A stretch of DNA of 64,000 bases from Oscheius onirici. Taxonomy: Eukaryota; Nematoda; Chromadorea; Rhabditida; Rhabditidae. This document shows, piece after piece, positions 1 through 10,625 of the stretch. The translations under genes were made by a program, and so were the position numbers. Numbering within the stretch: position 1 is the first letter of the stretch; every line of letters begins with the position of its first letter. Location of the stretch: NCBI GenBank assembly GCA_932521025.1, contig OW051469.1, forward strand, positions 6,770,398-6,834,397, given 5' to 3'. Below the pieces are notes generated by a model, which was not told the origin of the DNA, did no database searches, and saw nothing but the letters and a program-made list of their open reading frames with translations.

Positions 1-2316
1 GTTAGGAGAACTATCACTGATCTTACCGTATAAAATCTGTCAAAGGGAGACTTTTTGTCCAAGCAGAAAATGGCCAGTCCGACAGCTACGACAGAGACTA
101 GAAGTGCTGTCCAGAGGGAAGATTTCAAAGGCTGGAGAAATGATTGCATTGGAGAATCTCTTGGGATCTAGGACCTTTTGAGAAAATTTCCAATTTACAT
201 TCTTACCGATTTCTCTAAAATCCTGATTCCGTGGTAGAGCCAAGGCTCCGAAAAATCGATATACTTTTCTCGCTCCGGATTTATCGTCATTCCTCCAACA
301 GCCAGATCGGCCAAATCGCTGTCCAGCTCTCCCAACGCCCCTGTCAGATAGTAGCCAGTTCCGATGTCGGAGAGAAGAACAGATCCGTAGCTGTCGTTCA
401 GATGAAGGGAGAAGGAAAAACTCGTGTCAAAGCTGTTACTGGCCTGACAAGAAAAGATTCTACTCTTTCTATAGAACATACCTCGGGAAGAGAAATGTTG
501 GAAAGAAGGTCGATGGCATAGCCGGAACAACAGAAAAATTGGGTTGTGTTTTGAGCGAAACGAGGACAAGGATACCAAGGACCAGGCTGAAACCATACCC
601 AATAAGGATAGCTACTGTTGCACTGAGAAAGAAAAAAAGTCAGATGCTTGGTCCATCCTCATAAAGAAGAAACTCACCACGATTTCCTTCGACTTCCCGC
701 CAAGCTCAACTTCCACCTTTCCAAGATTCACACACTCGCTCAGACGTATAATTGAAGTCGTGTAAACAAAAGGAGGATCCTGAAACATTTCCAACCTCTT
801 AGATTTCCATATTCCTTACATGCATTGTTACCACTCTCAAATGTTTGGGCAAAGAAATCTCCAACGGTTTCCCAGCTCCTCCAGGCCATCTCATCGACGC
901 TTCGTTCAATTTCAGAGTGCTTCCATGCTACAAACATTTCTTTCAGTAAGAAATGTTGACTAGTACCAATGTTCCGACCTCCCTCGGTCCCTCGTGCATA
1001 TTTATGATGTCGTAGTCGACATTGACACGTTCGCATCTGCTGTTAAACTCGATCTTGGCCGTCGTTACGGAACAGATTGATCTGGTACGTTAAGTTCGAG
1101 TAGACAAACTAAGAATTACTTCAAGAACTGAGGAGCCTGTTTTTCAATCCAAATGGCGTGAACTCCGTCCCGTTTACAGCTATCTGGAGGCTGAAGCGGC
1201 TCTTCCAGAGTCTCGAGGAAGTTCAATCCTTGCCGGACTACCGAAAAGGAATCACGGAGTGCCGAGAGAGGAGACTGGCTAAGACGAGCAGCTATTACAC
1301 CTCAAAGTTCGGGTACTGTAGTCTGTTTTATTACATACCATCCGGCACATTCGACGCCTTGCTTGCACCCTCGCTCACAATCCAAACCTTTCCGTTTCCT
1401 GTGAGTTCAGACGATGCGGCAAAGATTGCCTCGGCTGCGTGCTTTGTCGCAAAAAGAACAATAATGTTTGAGGTGACTTCTTCGAATTCCTCCATCAATG
1501 TATTATTCAGCCCTTCATGAACATTGAGCTCTATGTAGCGTTGAACCTGAATGGAATCTTGAAGAGAACTGGATCAAAAGAACATGAATCTTGCTCCTTC
1601 GTCTCTTCTCTTCAAACATTGTCACAAACTGATGACCATTGGCTTTTCCTTTCACACTGACCACAACGACCTAAAACTTGAAAAAGAAATAAAAAATACA
1701 GACCTGTCTATAGCTGAGTCGTTCGAGCAAAGTAATAAAGACATGGGATTCATCAGAATACGTCGGAGTTGGACGAACAAACGAGGGATAGACTTTCTTC
1801 TTGGAGAATTCGGCATCGCGTACCATCACTCCAATGGCGGGAAGTTGGTAAAAGGAGAGCGCATAGACGGCAGTTGAGACGAGAGACAGGTACTGTGGAC
1901 GGGTCTCTCTTGAATGAGCACTGTTTTTGAAATTTCAAAACCAACCTGTGTATCGAAGTGGCATAGATGACTATGGCCACAGAACCGTTTAACACTTTTC
2001 CACAGACAACTTCAGACGTGAAATGTAGTCTGTTGACAGTCCTAAAAATGTTTTCTATGTTGTTGTTTTCTAACAACCTCTTCGAGTCAATGTTGCCGCC
2101 GTCGATAAATACTGGCTCAATTGTGTAGTTTCCAATAGTGTAGGAAAGTGTTCCGAAGACTTCAAGATACGCGTTCTGAAAAATTAAGAGAGAGATAAAA
2201 ATGATTACTTTAACGGCATGAACGGCATCGTGGAACTGACTGTCACTGAAAATCAGGACGGCTATTTTATAGGCGTGAACTTGGTGGAATAACAGGAAGA
2301 ATAGAAAGCCGAACAT
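1..2316 (-). CDS. Ionotropic glutamate receptor-like channel (3' end outside window)
   Basis: Ligand-gated cation channel subunit of the plasma membrane, partial. The first exon begins with a hydrophobic signal peptide ([15 protein letters not shown]), followed by a region resembling an amino-terminal periplasmic-binding-like domain. The decisive stretch lies at about 200-380 on the minus strand, where the S1 ligand-binding half contains [20 protein letters not shown], the classic iGluR signature before the first membrane segment. The exon at about 1-180 encodes [15 protein letters not shown] followed by a hydrophobic run, which fits M1. Pore, S2 and M3-M4 lie beyond the left edge. Several short introns are visible, for example about 2177-2210. 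Subtype (AMPA/kainate-like, NMDA-like or divergent IR) cannot be decided without the pore and S2. The identity is firm; the middle exons are only approximate. Confidence 0.85.
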
Positions 2317-3313
2317 TTAGGTGTCGTTTTTGATGGTCATTGAGTGAAGAGGGCCCGCTCCTAACTAGGAGGACGCAGACTTTCAGGTAATAGAAAGAGA
2401 CGCACTCAATTACCCCTATCGCTCCCTCTGGGAAGTTGGAACGAGTGAGCAGCATTTTGGGGGAATTATTCTCTTGGAATCTGAAAAGGACTTTGATCAA
2501 TTACCTTTTTATTGCTGTTTCTCACAGCTCACAACAAGGTTAGAGGTATCGCTTTTCCCTGACCTAGGTCAGGTGGCGAACACTTCCAAAATATTTTCCC
2601 TTGGGCTCCCGTGTGACCTTTTTCGCAAAATAACCGCGACAGGAGTACGGACAGATGTTCCATCAAGAGGTGAGGGGGTGTTCTGGGAGGCTACGTGAGT
2701 GAGACCACTTCCAACATCACAAGGGGTCAAAAATAGCTGTAGAGGTCAGAGAACGAGTAACAGCATGTTTACGATGGCATCTTTACATTAGCTGGAAAGG
2801 GACTGAACCTGCAATTTTTGTCTTCCTCATGATCGTAACCGAGTGAGTTCTTAGTCATGCAAGCTGTAAAGGTAGTATGAGTTGGAAACAGTACAAAATT
2901 TGTTTTCTTCAGGCGTTTGTTGATTGTTGTTATCTTTCTCTGATTGAACCGAACTGATTTAGGACAAAGTTGGTTTCCGTATCAGTTATGTATCAACAGA
3001 CTTGGTTTGTTTGACATAAGAGATATTTAATAATCTTATTCTCAAGTTATGGAAAATTTATGTACTACTGTCTGTAAACTATTTCTATCCGTAGCTAGAC
3101 ATCCACCCACAAGTACATTTCAGTCTGAAAACAGTAATCCAATACTTTGATCTCTAATCAGCTCTATTTTCCGACACGAGATGGCCTTTTCTTAGATCTC
3201 CTCTACGGACCCCTGACACATGATGACTATTTGTTGTGTGAGATCCGCCCCCAAATCTTGGACTCTAAAAGTCGGCTCCGCCTCAGCGGAATCTCAATCG
3301 TCTCTCAACAGAC
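2317..3313. other. Intergenic region, divergent promoters
   Basis: This stretch lies between the divergent iGluR (-) and EF-hand (+) genes. I see no coding exon that fits either gene, no tRNA and no obvious repeat. It presumably holds both promoters and 5' untranslated sequence. The segment 3196-3313, just before the calexcitin start codon, is open in one frame but contains no initiating ATG in frame with the gene. Confidence 0.4.
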
Positions 3314-4159
3314 ATGGTCGTAAGTGGCCTTCTCCAATCTCACAACCATCCACTTTAGGCTACTCAAGGCAAATCGCTCGAAGACTTGAAGAAGGAACAT
3401 CCCAATGTAGACGAGTTCTTGCTGAAAAAATGGGAAAGAATTTTCAACGTTTTCTTTGGTAATTTTTAGTTATTGACCTTGTCTGAAGCAAAGTCTAGAT
3501 CGCAACAACTCTCATCAGATGGACTGGGGAGACTTTTACATGGTGGTCAAGAAGGCTCGTGATATTTATGGAGCCGAATCTGCTCAGGTCCAGTTCGCCA
3601 AGAAGTCGTTGGAATCTCTTTGGGAAGGTCTCTGCAAGCTGGCTGATGCTGACGATGTGAGTTTTTATACAAAATAAATTGAATCTTTGTCGTAGTATGA
3701 ATGGAGCAGCTTGAGACTCTCAGACAGAGAGAAAGCAGAATATTTCAGGACCAGCTGATCTCCCTGGATGAGTGGATCGACACGCTGGCCAAGGTTGACC
3801 CGAAGAAGCAACCCAAATGGTTCAGTGAGTACTCGACCTTCATGTTCAAGCTTTTTGACGTCTCCGCCGATGGAGTCATGGATCTGGCAGAATACACTGA
3901 CGGAATGAACACTTACGGATTCCGGGAGAAGGTCTGCCACGACGCCTTCCACACCTTTGCTGTGGTAAGTAGACAGCTGTGTGGTCATTCATTGCGGGGG
4001 TGTCCGAGACGTGACTAATGACGATGTTTATAGGACAAGAAGGGTCAGTACACGCCAACGATCACTCCCGAAACCTGGGCCAAGTATTTTCACGAACTCT
4101 TCTATAGTACAGACAAAAAAGCGCTCGGCAACCATCTCTTCGGAGTCATTCAGTGCTAA
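3314..4159 (+). CDS. Calexcitin/sarcoplasmic Ca2+-binding-like EF-hand protein
   Basis: Cytosolic calcium sensor or buffer of roughly 190 residues. ATG at 3314 plus one codon form a tiny first coding exon (3314-3319). Splicing at about 3320-3355 yields MVATQGKSLEDLKKEHPNVD. Further introns run at about 3461-3500, 3659-3749 and after 3963. EF-hand loops are visible in order: DRNNSHQMDWGDF (first), DADDDQLISLDEW (second) and DVSADGVMDLAEY (third). The C-terminal fourth hand (DKKGQYTPTITPETW) is degenerate. The arrangement and the C-terminal FHELFYSTD region match calexcitin/CEX-type and sarcoplasmic Ca2+-binding proteins. The stop is at 4157-4159 and an AATAAA follows at about 4243. The gene is convergent with the VWA/alpha-kinase gene downstream. 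Family assignment is firm; the exact orthologue is less so. Confidence 0.85.
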
Positions 4160-4393
4160 ACTTTCCCCAATTGCCCAAATATCTTGTAAATACTGTCTCC
4201 CCTTCTTCCCATTGGCAAATTCCATTCTTTTGTGACCTTTCTAATAAATATACTCGAATCGAAAACACCAGCCGTGTTGTCCTCGCATACACCCACTTTA
4301 CAGCTCGTTTTCATGGTTGCGGGCTCTCTGCCAACACGTGCTTCGAGGGAGAGTAGAAATTTCAACGATGAGAGCTGCGGATTTTTATTTATC

Positions 4394-6385
4394 TCAGACC
4401 TCATAAATTCCATAAAGATTTAGAGCTTTGCAAAACTGATTACACTTGTGGTTCTGGAAGAACATTTTCATTCCTTCCAGTCCGAGATTCATCGGTCTGA
4501 ATCGAGTGACGTCTTTACAATGAATAGCCGGATCGGTTAGAAAGACGGCCTTTTCACCATCCTTGTTGACAATGACTCCCTCGAGATCTACGACCATCAG
4601 AAATCTGTTGGTTACCTGAACATAATTATCACTCTCATCGTCTTAATATTGTTACTTACCCGGTAGGTCCAGTGAGTGAAAGCCATAACCAGCTGGACGA
4701 GATCCATCGAAACTCCCAGAGCTAGAGCTTTTTCTTCCACCAGGTTGTACTCGGCATTGTTGGAGAAGCGGATAAACTTATCTTCAGACGAGAAACGACG
4801 TTCTACAGACATGAACCGGATGCTTGCCTCGCTTGTGATGGCCACGGTTTTGAGCTTGATAAACTTGAAGCCTTTCCTGATTCCTTGATTGTCCAGTTCT
4901 TTGACAAACTCCTGGGCCAAGAACGAGGCAATCGTCTGCTGTTGATTGTACTGATTGTATCGCGAAGCCGAGTTCATACCCTTTCCAAGATAGAGACTCT
5001 CTTTCAAGACCATCATTTCTTCTTTCGGCTTGATAGAATCCTCCTTCTTGTAAGTGGACACATCCATTCCGTAATAGGCAAGACGTTCAGCTCCCTTGGC
5101 AAAGGGATTTGGAGCCACTTTGATTGAAGCTCCTTTCCACTTTGACATCAAGACCAAATCTTCGTTGATTTCGTTGATGCTATTCGGTAGTTTGTACTCG
5201 TAAAAGGTTCCATACAACGTTGGGAGAGAGTCCCATGCTGGCTCCCTATTGTTTAGTACATATTTCCTCTCCTTCCCCTTAGTTCTCAAGCTTGAACTGA
5301 TGGACAAAGAGATGGATTTCTTGACAGTATTAATAACAGCTGCCGAAATCTTGTCTTTGACTACATCACAGATATTTTCCACATCTTTGACGTCAAAGTC
5401 CACAATTGGTTCGCCATAAACCTCGGAGAACTTCTTGATCATCAGATCGGTCTGATCGGTGATCTTTCCAAACACGTATTTGATACCGAAATCACGAAGA
5501 CGAGAAAAGAGCTCCGTGTGTTTCAGCCCAGTTGGATCGCCAGCTGGATAATTATCTCTCATCGGAGTATGAAATTCTTTCCCGTGACAGGGATAATCAG
5601 CTATATGGAACATCACTCTCGTGCCAGCATTGGGAGACCAGTCCAGCTTCAAGGCTGCATCCAGTCCACCGAACACGTCTTCCGGACCATCATCCCCTCC
5701 TGTACTCTCCAGCTTTTGACAGAATGATGTGAAGTCCGTAGTGGAACGAGTAAATGGGAGAACTTCCAATCGCACTATTTTCACTTCTGGACACGAATCG
5801 TAGTCTCTATAGGCGACGAGAGACAGTTTCATGTCTTGAGCTGGAGGTAGACCATTCGGGTAATCTTCTTTGTCGTAGCGGACAGTAAGACTTCTGAAAC
5901 GTTTTTGTTGGTCAAGCTATAAGGGTAAATAACTTTAGGCCATGAGTCAAAAAGATCGATAAGCAGAGTTCCTTTATGGTTTGACTCACTTTACAATCTC
6001 CTGAATGGCCTTCCGTACTCCGTCAATGTACGGCTCCATGCTGCCTGTCGCGTCAACAAGAAAGCAGAGTTCGACAGTCCGATAGCGACGAATCTCATTG
6101 AACATGTCTTCGATTTTCTTGTTTATTATCTGGGTAGCCTCCTAAAATGCATCTTCGTGGAGATAAAAAATAGTCACAAACCTTAAAACGCTCAGCAAGA
6201 ACATCATCGCTCAAATCTATACCACAGGGTTTTCCATCTTCCTCCAGAATAGCCTTGACACGTTTGTTTTCCTCCTTCTTCCTAATTTCTTCCTTAGACG
6301 GTGGTACATAAGATGGTGTTTGAGCAGTTCTGCCTCGTGAATCAGTTGATGAAGAAGGTCGCATAAGAGACTCTCTGGGATTCAT
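4394..6385 (-). CDS. VWA domain/alpha-kinase fusion protein, copy A
   Basis: Predicted atypical serine/threonine kinase of about 560 residues. The N-terminus (start near 6385) is a short charged, low-complexity region. A von Willebrand A domain follows with a MIDAS-like DATGSM motif near 6040 and the conserved GGDDGPEDVFGGLDAAL segment. The C-terminal half is an alpha-kinase catalytic domain. KGAERLAYYG fits its nucleotide-binding loop and MVLKES carries a candidate lysine. LTDPAIHCKD and HKCNQFC supply the histidine and cysteines of the family zinc site. Domain order equals that of Dictyostelium VwkA. The last exon (to 4394) holds VVDLEG and the zinc motif; an intron lies at about 4615-4660. 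It stands head to tail with a close paralogue at 6808-9073. Substrate is unknown. No signal peptide is seen, so a cytosolic location is inferred. Confidence 0.88.
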
Positions 6386-6807
6386 AGCTGAACACAATCA
6401 GTTGCAGGAAGAAAAATCGATTGAAAGGGAGAGAAAGACTGAAACTGATAAGCGCTTTGAAGGTAAACAAGCCAAAAGTGAGAAATTCAAGGGTCGTTTA
6501 AATGATCGATTCTCTAGAGCTCAAGGTAAAATTGTGTACGATGATACGGTCAGAGAGTCACTTATATACCCAGATGTTGTTGTGGATGAGTCAGCGCTGG
6601 TCTGCAAAAGAAAGCAATTTACGCAGACGATTTATGGACAATTTCAGCTAAATACCTGTTCTGATAGTCAGTTGAAAAGAAAAGCGTACAGTTTCCCAAG
6701 ACACAGAAACTGGAAAACGACAGTACCGTGTCAAGAACTAATGATTCTTTATTTGAATAAAATTGAGTAAAATACTGCAAAAAAACAAGTATCAAGTTGA
6801 ACAGAAT

Positions 6808-9073
6808 TTAGATAGTATGTACAGACGATGAGGGACGCTTGGGAACGAATTTGGTCAGCCCAAGGAACTCGCAGAACTTGTTGCACTTGTGGTGGCGGAA
6901 GAAGCTTTCCATGCCCTTGATACCATGGTTCATTGGTCCATAGCGAGTGATATCCTTGCAGTGAATGGCCGGGTCGGTCAGAAGGACACCAGTTTCTCCG
7001 TCTTTGCCCAGCTTTCCAACCACTCCCTCGAGATCAACAACCATCAGGAAACGGTCAGTTGCCTGAATTTCCTTTTGTAAGGCTTTGCATTTCAAATTAC
7101 CTTGTAAGTCCAGTGAGAAAAGGCCATGACCAGCTGAACAAAGTCCATCGAGACTCCGAGAGCCAAAGCCTTCTCCTCGACGATCTTGTACTCTGCATTG
7201 TTCGTGAAGCGAATGAACTTGTCCCCGGCTGAAAAACGACGTTCAGCAGACATGAAGCGAGGATTGAAGCCGTCGTCAATCGCCAGCGTCCTAATCTTGA
7301 TAAACTTGATGGTCTTCTTCCGTCCTGTGTGCAGCTGAATATCCTCCACATACTTTTCCGCCAAGAATGAGGCAATGGTCTGCATCTGGTTCGAGAGCTC
7401 GTATCTCTTGCTGGAATTCATTCCCTTTCCGAGATGAAGATATTCTTTTAGCACGATCAGCTCGTCCTTGTTCTTCACAATGTCTCCCTTCTTGTCCTCG
7501 ACGTAAGTAGAAACATCCTTTCCGAAGTAAGCTACTCGTTCAGCTCCTTTGGCAAATGGGCTCAAAGCGATCTTGACAGAAGCAGTCTTCGGTTTCTTCC
7601 TCTCGAGTGTGACGTCGTCCTCAATGTCCTCGATTCGATCCGGATATGCGTAAGAGATGAACTTTCCGCTCACAGCAGGCAGAGTCTTCCAGTTCGGTTC
7701 AGTCTTGACCATGGTGTAGCTTCGTTCCTTTCTAGCAGCTCCGACAGCACGCTTACTGGAACTGATTGACGAAGAGATCGAGTCGCTGACAGCAATGATG
7801 ACCGAATCAGTAATCTTGTCAACATTCTTGATGTCAAAATCAGTTATGGGCTCGCCATAAACCTCTTCGAACTTCTTGATCATGATATCCGTATGGCTGG
7901 TAATCTTGCCAAAGTAATACTGAATTCCTTGAAAACGGAGGCGTGAGAACAGGTCAGTGTACGTGCGTCCTTTTGGATCTCCTGCAGGGTAGTTATCAGC
8001 AAGTCCATTGTGAAACTGCCTTCCATGACACGGAGCATCTGCGATGTGAAAGACAACCTTCGTTCCAGCATTGGGTGACCAGTTCATCTTCAGAGCTGCA
8101 TCCAATCCACCGAACACATCCTCTGGACCATCATCGCCTCCAGTTGCTCGCAATTTTTGACAAAAAGCCTTGAAGTCGTCAATAGAACTGGTGAAGCGAA
8201 GCTCTTCTATTTGAGGAGAGTCCCCAAAGTCTCGATAGGCGACCATTCCCACTTTCATTCCTAGAGCTTGTGGTTCAGCCGCCGAAAAAGCTACATGAGG
8301 ACTAGTGTCGGTCAGGTTCCTGAAATTACCGGATTTGTTCACAAAACCAGATTCATTGTACTTAGGAATACATACAACTTCTAATATTATAAGGAAACAA
8401 AAAGACTCACTTCACGATGTCAAAGATTGATTGACGAACTCCAGCAATGTATGAGCTCATACTTCCAGTAGCGTCCATGACGAAGCAAAGCTCGACGTTA
8501 CGTGCTCGTCTGATTTCACGGAACACATCGTCAATCCTTCTCTTTCGCAGGCAAGTGGCTACCTGAATATGGTTTATCCCAAGCGAACTACTCTAAAATT
8601 TCTATTAGAAGCTCCCCTTTTAAGTAAGAATACGCAATTACGTATTCACGTTTTTGGGGTAAAGCCGGCATTTTTTGACTTTGTGATGTTTTGCAAAGTT
8701 GTAGTCTCTGACGTCTTCTACAACTTTGCAGAACACCAAAAAGCTGAAAAATGTCGTCTTGACCTTGAAAAATGTGAATGTGTAATTGCATATTCTTATG
8801 TAAAGAGGGAGTTCTAATAGATGTTTTAGGGTAGTATTGACAAACCGTGAAGCGATCAACGAGAGTTCGTTCATCGGCATCCTCGCCATAATCTCTGTCC
8901 TCGTCCTCATATATGGCTCTCAGTCTCTTGTTAATCTCGCGAAGATGACGATCGCCAGCTGAAGATTTAGAAGCTGGCGCTTTCGGAGCCGGCTCATCTC
9001 GTGGACGAGTCCATTCCGAACGACGACGAGTGGAGTCCTCGCCCATCCAAGAAGGTACAGAAGGCAAATCCAT
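6808..9073 (-). CDS. VWA domain/alpha-kinase fusion protein, copy B
   Basis: Paralogue of the neighbouring 4394-6385 gene with the same architecture. A charged N-terminus (MDLPSVPSWMGEDS, start 9073) leads to a VWA domain with DATGSMSSY and GGDDGPEDVFGGLDAAL. The alpha-kinase domain shows KGAERVAYFG, LIVLKEYLHLGKGMNS, LTDPAIHCKD and HHKCNKFC. Near-identical blocks such as EEKALALGVSMD occur in both copies, so they arose by tandem duplication. The catalytic and zinc-binding motifs look intact in both. The C-terminal tail after the zinc site is longer here (ends VPKRPSSSVHTI) than in copy A. The intron between the N-terminal exon and the VWA exon (about 8565-8845) carries a fold-back MITE-like repeat. 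The family is known from slime moulds, fungi and scattered animals; its role in nematodes is not established. Confidence 0.88.
8602..8820. repeat. Fold-back MITE-like element inside an intron
   Basis: This is a near-complete inverted repeat with arms of about 100 bp (8602-8706 and 8719-8820) around a tiny spacer containing GACGTC. The outer ends read CTATTAGAA and TTCTAATAG. The arms match along their length with scattered substitutions and small indels, so the copy is somewhat aged. It has no coding capacity. It lies wholly within an intron of VWA/alpha-kinase copy B, and the transcript would form a long hairpin there. Confidence 0.8.
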
Positions 9074-10069
9074 ATCTATGAAAATAACCAGGAAACCATG
9101 TGAAACGAAAGAAAAAGGAGAAGGGAGGAGAGAGTGTGAACGAGCGAGACGTGCGAACATAAACAACAAACGAGTGAGAAATTGGCGCTAGTTTGATCTT
9201 TGAGACAAGCCTTTTGCAAAACTGCAAGAGTAATACGAGTTAATTGAATAGTACATCGACATTCAGAGAGTAGTCTTTGAACGGTTCAGCTTGTCGAACC
9301 TAACGGTTGTGTAAACGATAAAGAGCTGTCATGATGTATACGACACTCACGAGGGATATACATTTTCCAGTCTTGTGAACAGGAGAGTTGAGTTGTAGTA
9401 AAACAATAGATAACGAAGTTCAAATAACGAAGAAAAAAATTGAGCGGAGAGGAGGAGAAAGAAACGGGCGTGGACCATGTTAGTCATAGGTTGTATAACC
9501 GATGACTAAGGACAGGCACGTGCGAAATTCAAAAATCCGGCATAATCAATCGAGTGAATAAAGAGAACAATTCCGACGAATTTGCCTCGTTATCTCTAAT
9601 ATTAAAGTGCAATGGTGTCTGTGGCTGACTCTGTGACTTTGTCTGTTTGTTTGTCCGTGGCCACGAAATTTTGATGTATTGTTAAGAGTCGCCGCTGTTA
9701 CCCAGACGACCCGGGTTCGACTCCTCTCCTAGCCAAATATTTTTGCTAAATTGTTTTGAGTAGGAAATGGAGTCAGGGTGACCGCTAGGGGATTAGGAAG
9801 GACCGGTTGATCTGTATAAGACCAGAAAGGGATGGGATGGCCAGAAAATAGGAAAATTCGTATCGATTCTTTAGGAGGGGGTGAGAACCCTGGGAAAGAA
9901 TAAAAAGGGTCCGATTGATTGGGAAGAAAGAAGACATGACAGGATCAGAAGAGATCGGTTAACCGATGAAGGGATCAGAAGGGATCGGTGGACTGGGGAA
10001 GGGAGCAGAAGTAAAGAAGAAAGCACATGTAGAAAAGCCGCCGGCAGGCGGCGAAGCCGGCTGGTCCAC
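9074..10069. other. Intergenic, no gene seen; one pol III B-box-like sequence
   Basis: Upstream of VWA/alpha-kinase copy B. A perfect B-box (GGTTCGACTCC) sits at 9714-9724, but the surrounding bases do not fold into an acceptor stem or T-stem, so this looks like a tRNA-derived remnant and not a tRNA gene. A small GC-rich palindrome (GCCGCCGGCAGGCGGC) occurs near 10037. I see no supported coding region. Confidence 0.35.
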
Positions 10070-10327
10070 TTTCAATTGCTCCCAGGTCTCTGTCTGTCTG
10101 TCGGAAGCTTTAATTGGAAATCAAAATGGAGCAATTTGTGCGCACAATTAAGGGGAAAGGAGTTAGTGTAACAAGTTTAGATAAGTCACTATTGGGAAAC
10201 TTCGCTTCTGCATTCGGTAGTACCCATACAGAAAGGGATTTCGAGTGGCTCAGGTCAAAGAAAAAAAGGGGAATGTAGGTAACTTTAGCTCTGGAAGGGC
10301 GTTGCAAACCTTGTTGTTTTTATCTTG
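10070..10327 (+). repeat. Dispersed repeat, copy 1 (inverted relative to 14645-14932)
   Basis: This stretch shares ordered blocks with the reverse complement of 14645-14932. They are an AATTGCTCCCA...GTCTGT...GAAGCT..AATTG block at the start, a TTTGTG.GCAC..ATTA block, and a CTTTAGC.CTG.AAGGGCGTTGC.AACCTTGT block at the end. The middle is more diverged. No coding capacity is evident. The family is unnamed here. Confidence 0.65.
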
Positions 10328-10625
10328 TCCGAAAAGCTTTAGATAACGAAGCTTATAGAGACATTTATTGTCAGAGTTTTGACACTTGTAACCGGATGAC
10401 AATCAAGCAAAATATCACACAAAGCTTTGGCAATGAGAAGACTTCCTGAAAGAGAGGACAGAAAAGATGAAGTGACTATCTGTGAGCACCCAAATGAGCG
10501 AAGAGCATTGACAGAAATAGAGGACCAGTATCGGATTGGGGGCAAGAGGGACAAATGCCGGGGGGTGAGATTGCACAGAAATGGAAGGAAACAGAGATCT
10601 TTGTGGGAGGGAATAGAGGACGGAA

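Noticed and set aside
6402-6770. Plus-strand 122-codon frame between the two VWA/alpha-kinase genes
   Set aside because: Low-complexity charged start with no domain, no splice partners, and it lies in the intergenic flank of copy A; probably chance.
8588-9169. Minus-strand long frame covering the 5' exon of VWA/alpha-kinase copy B and its intron
   Set aside because: It only reads through the intron containing the MITE; the real exon is its MDLPSVPSW part.
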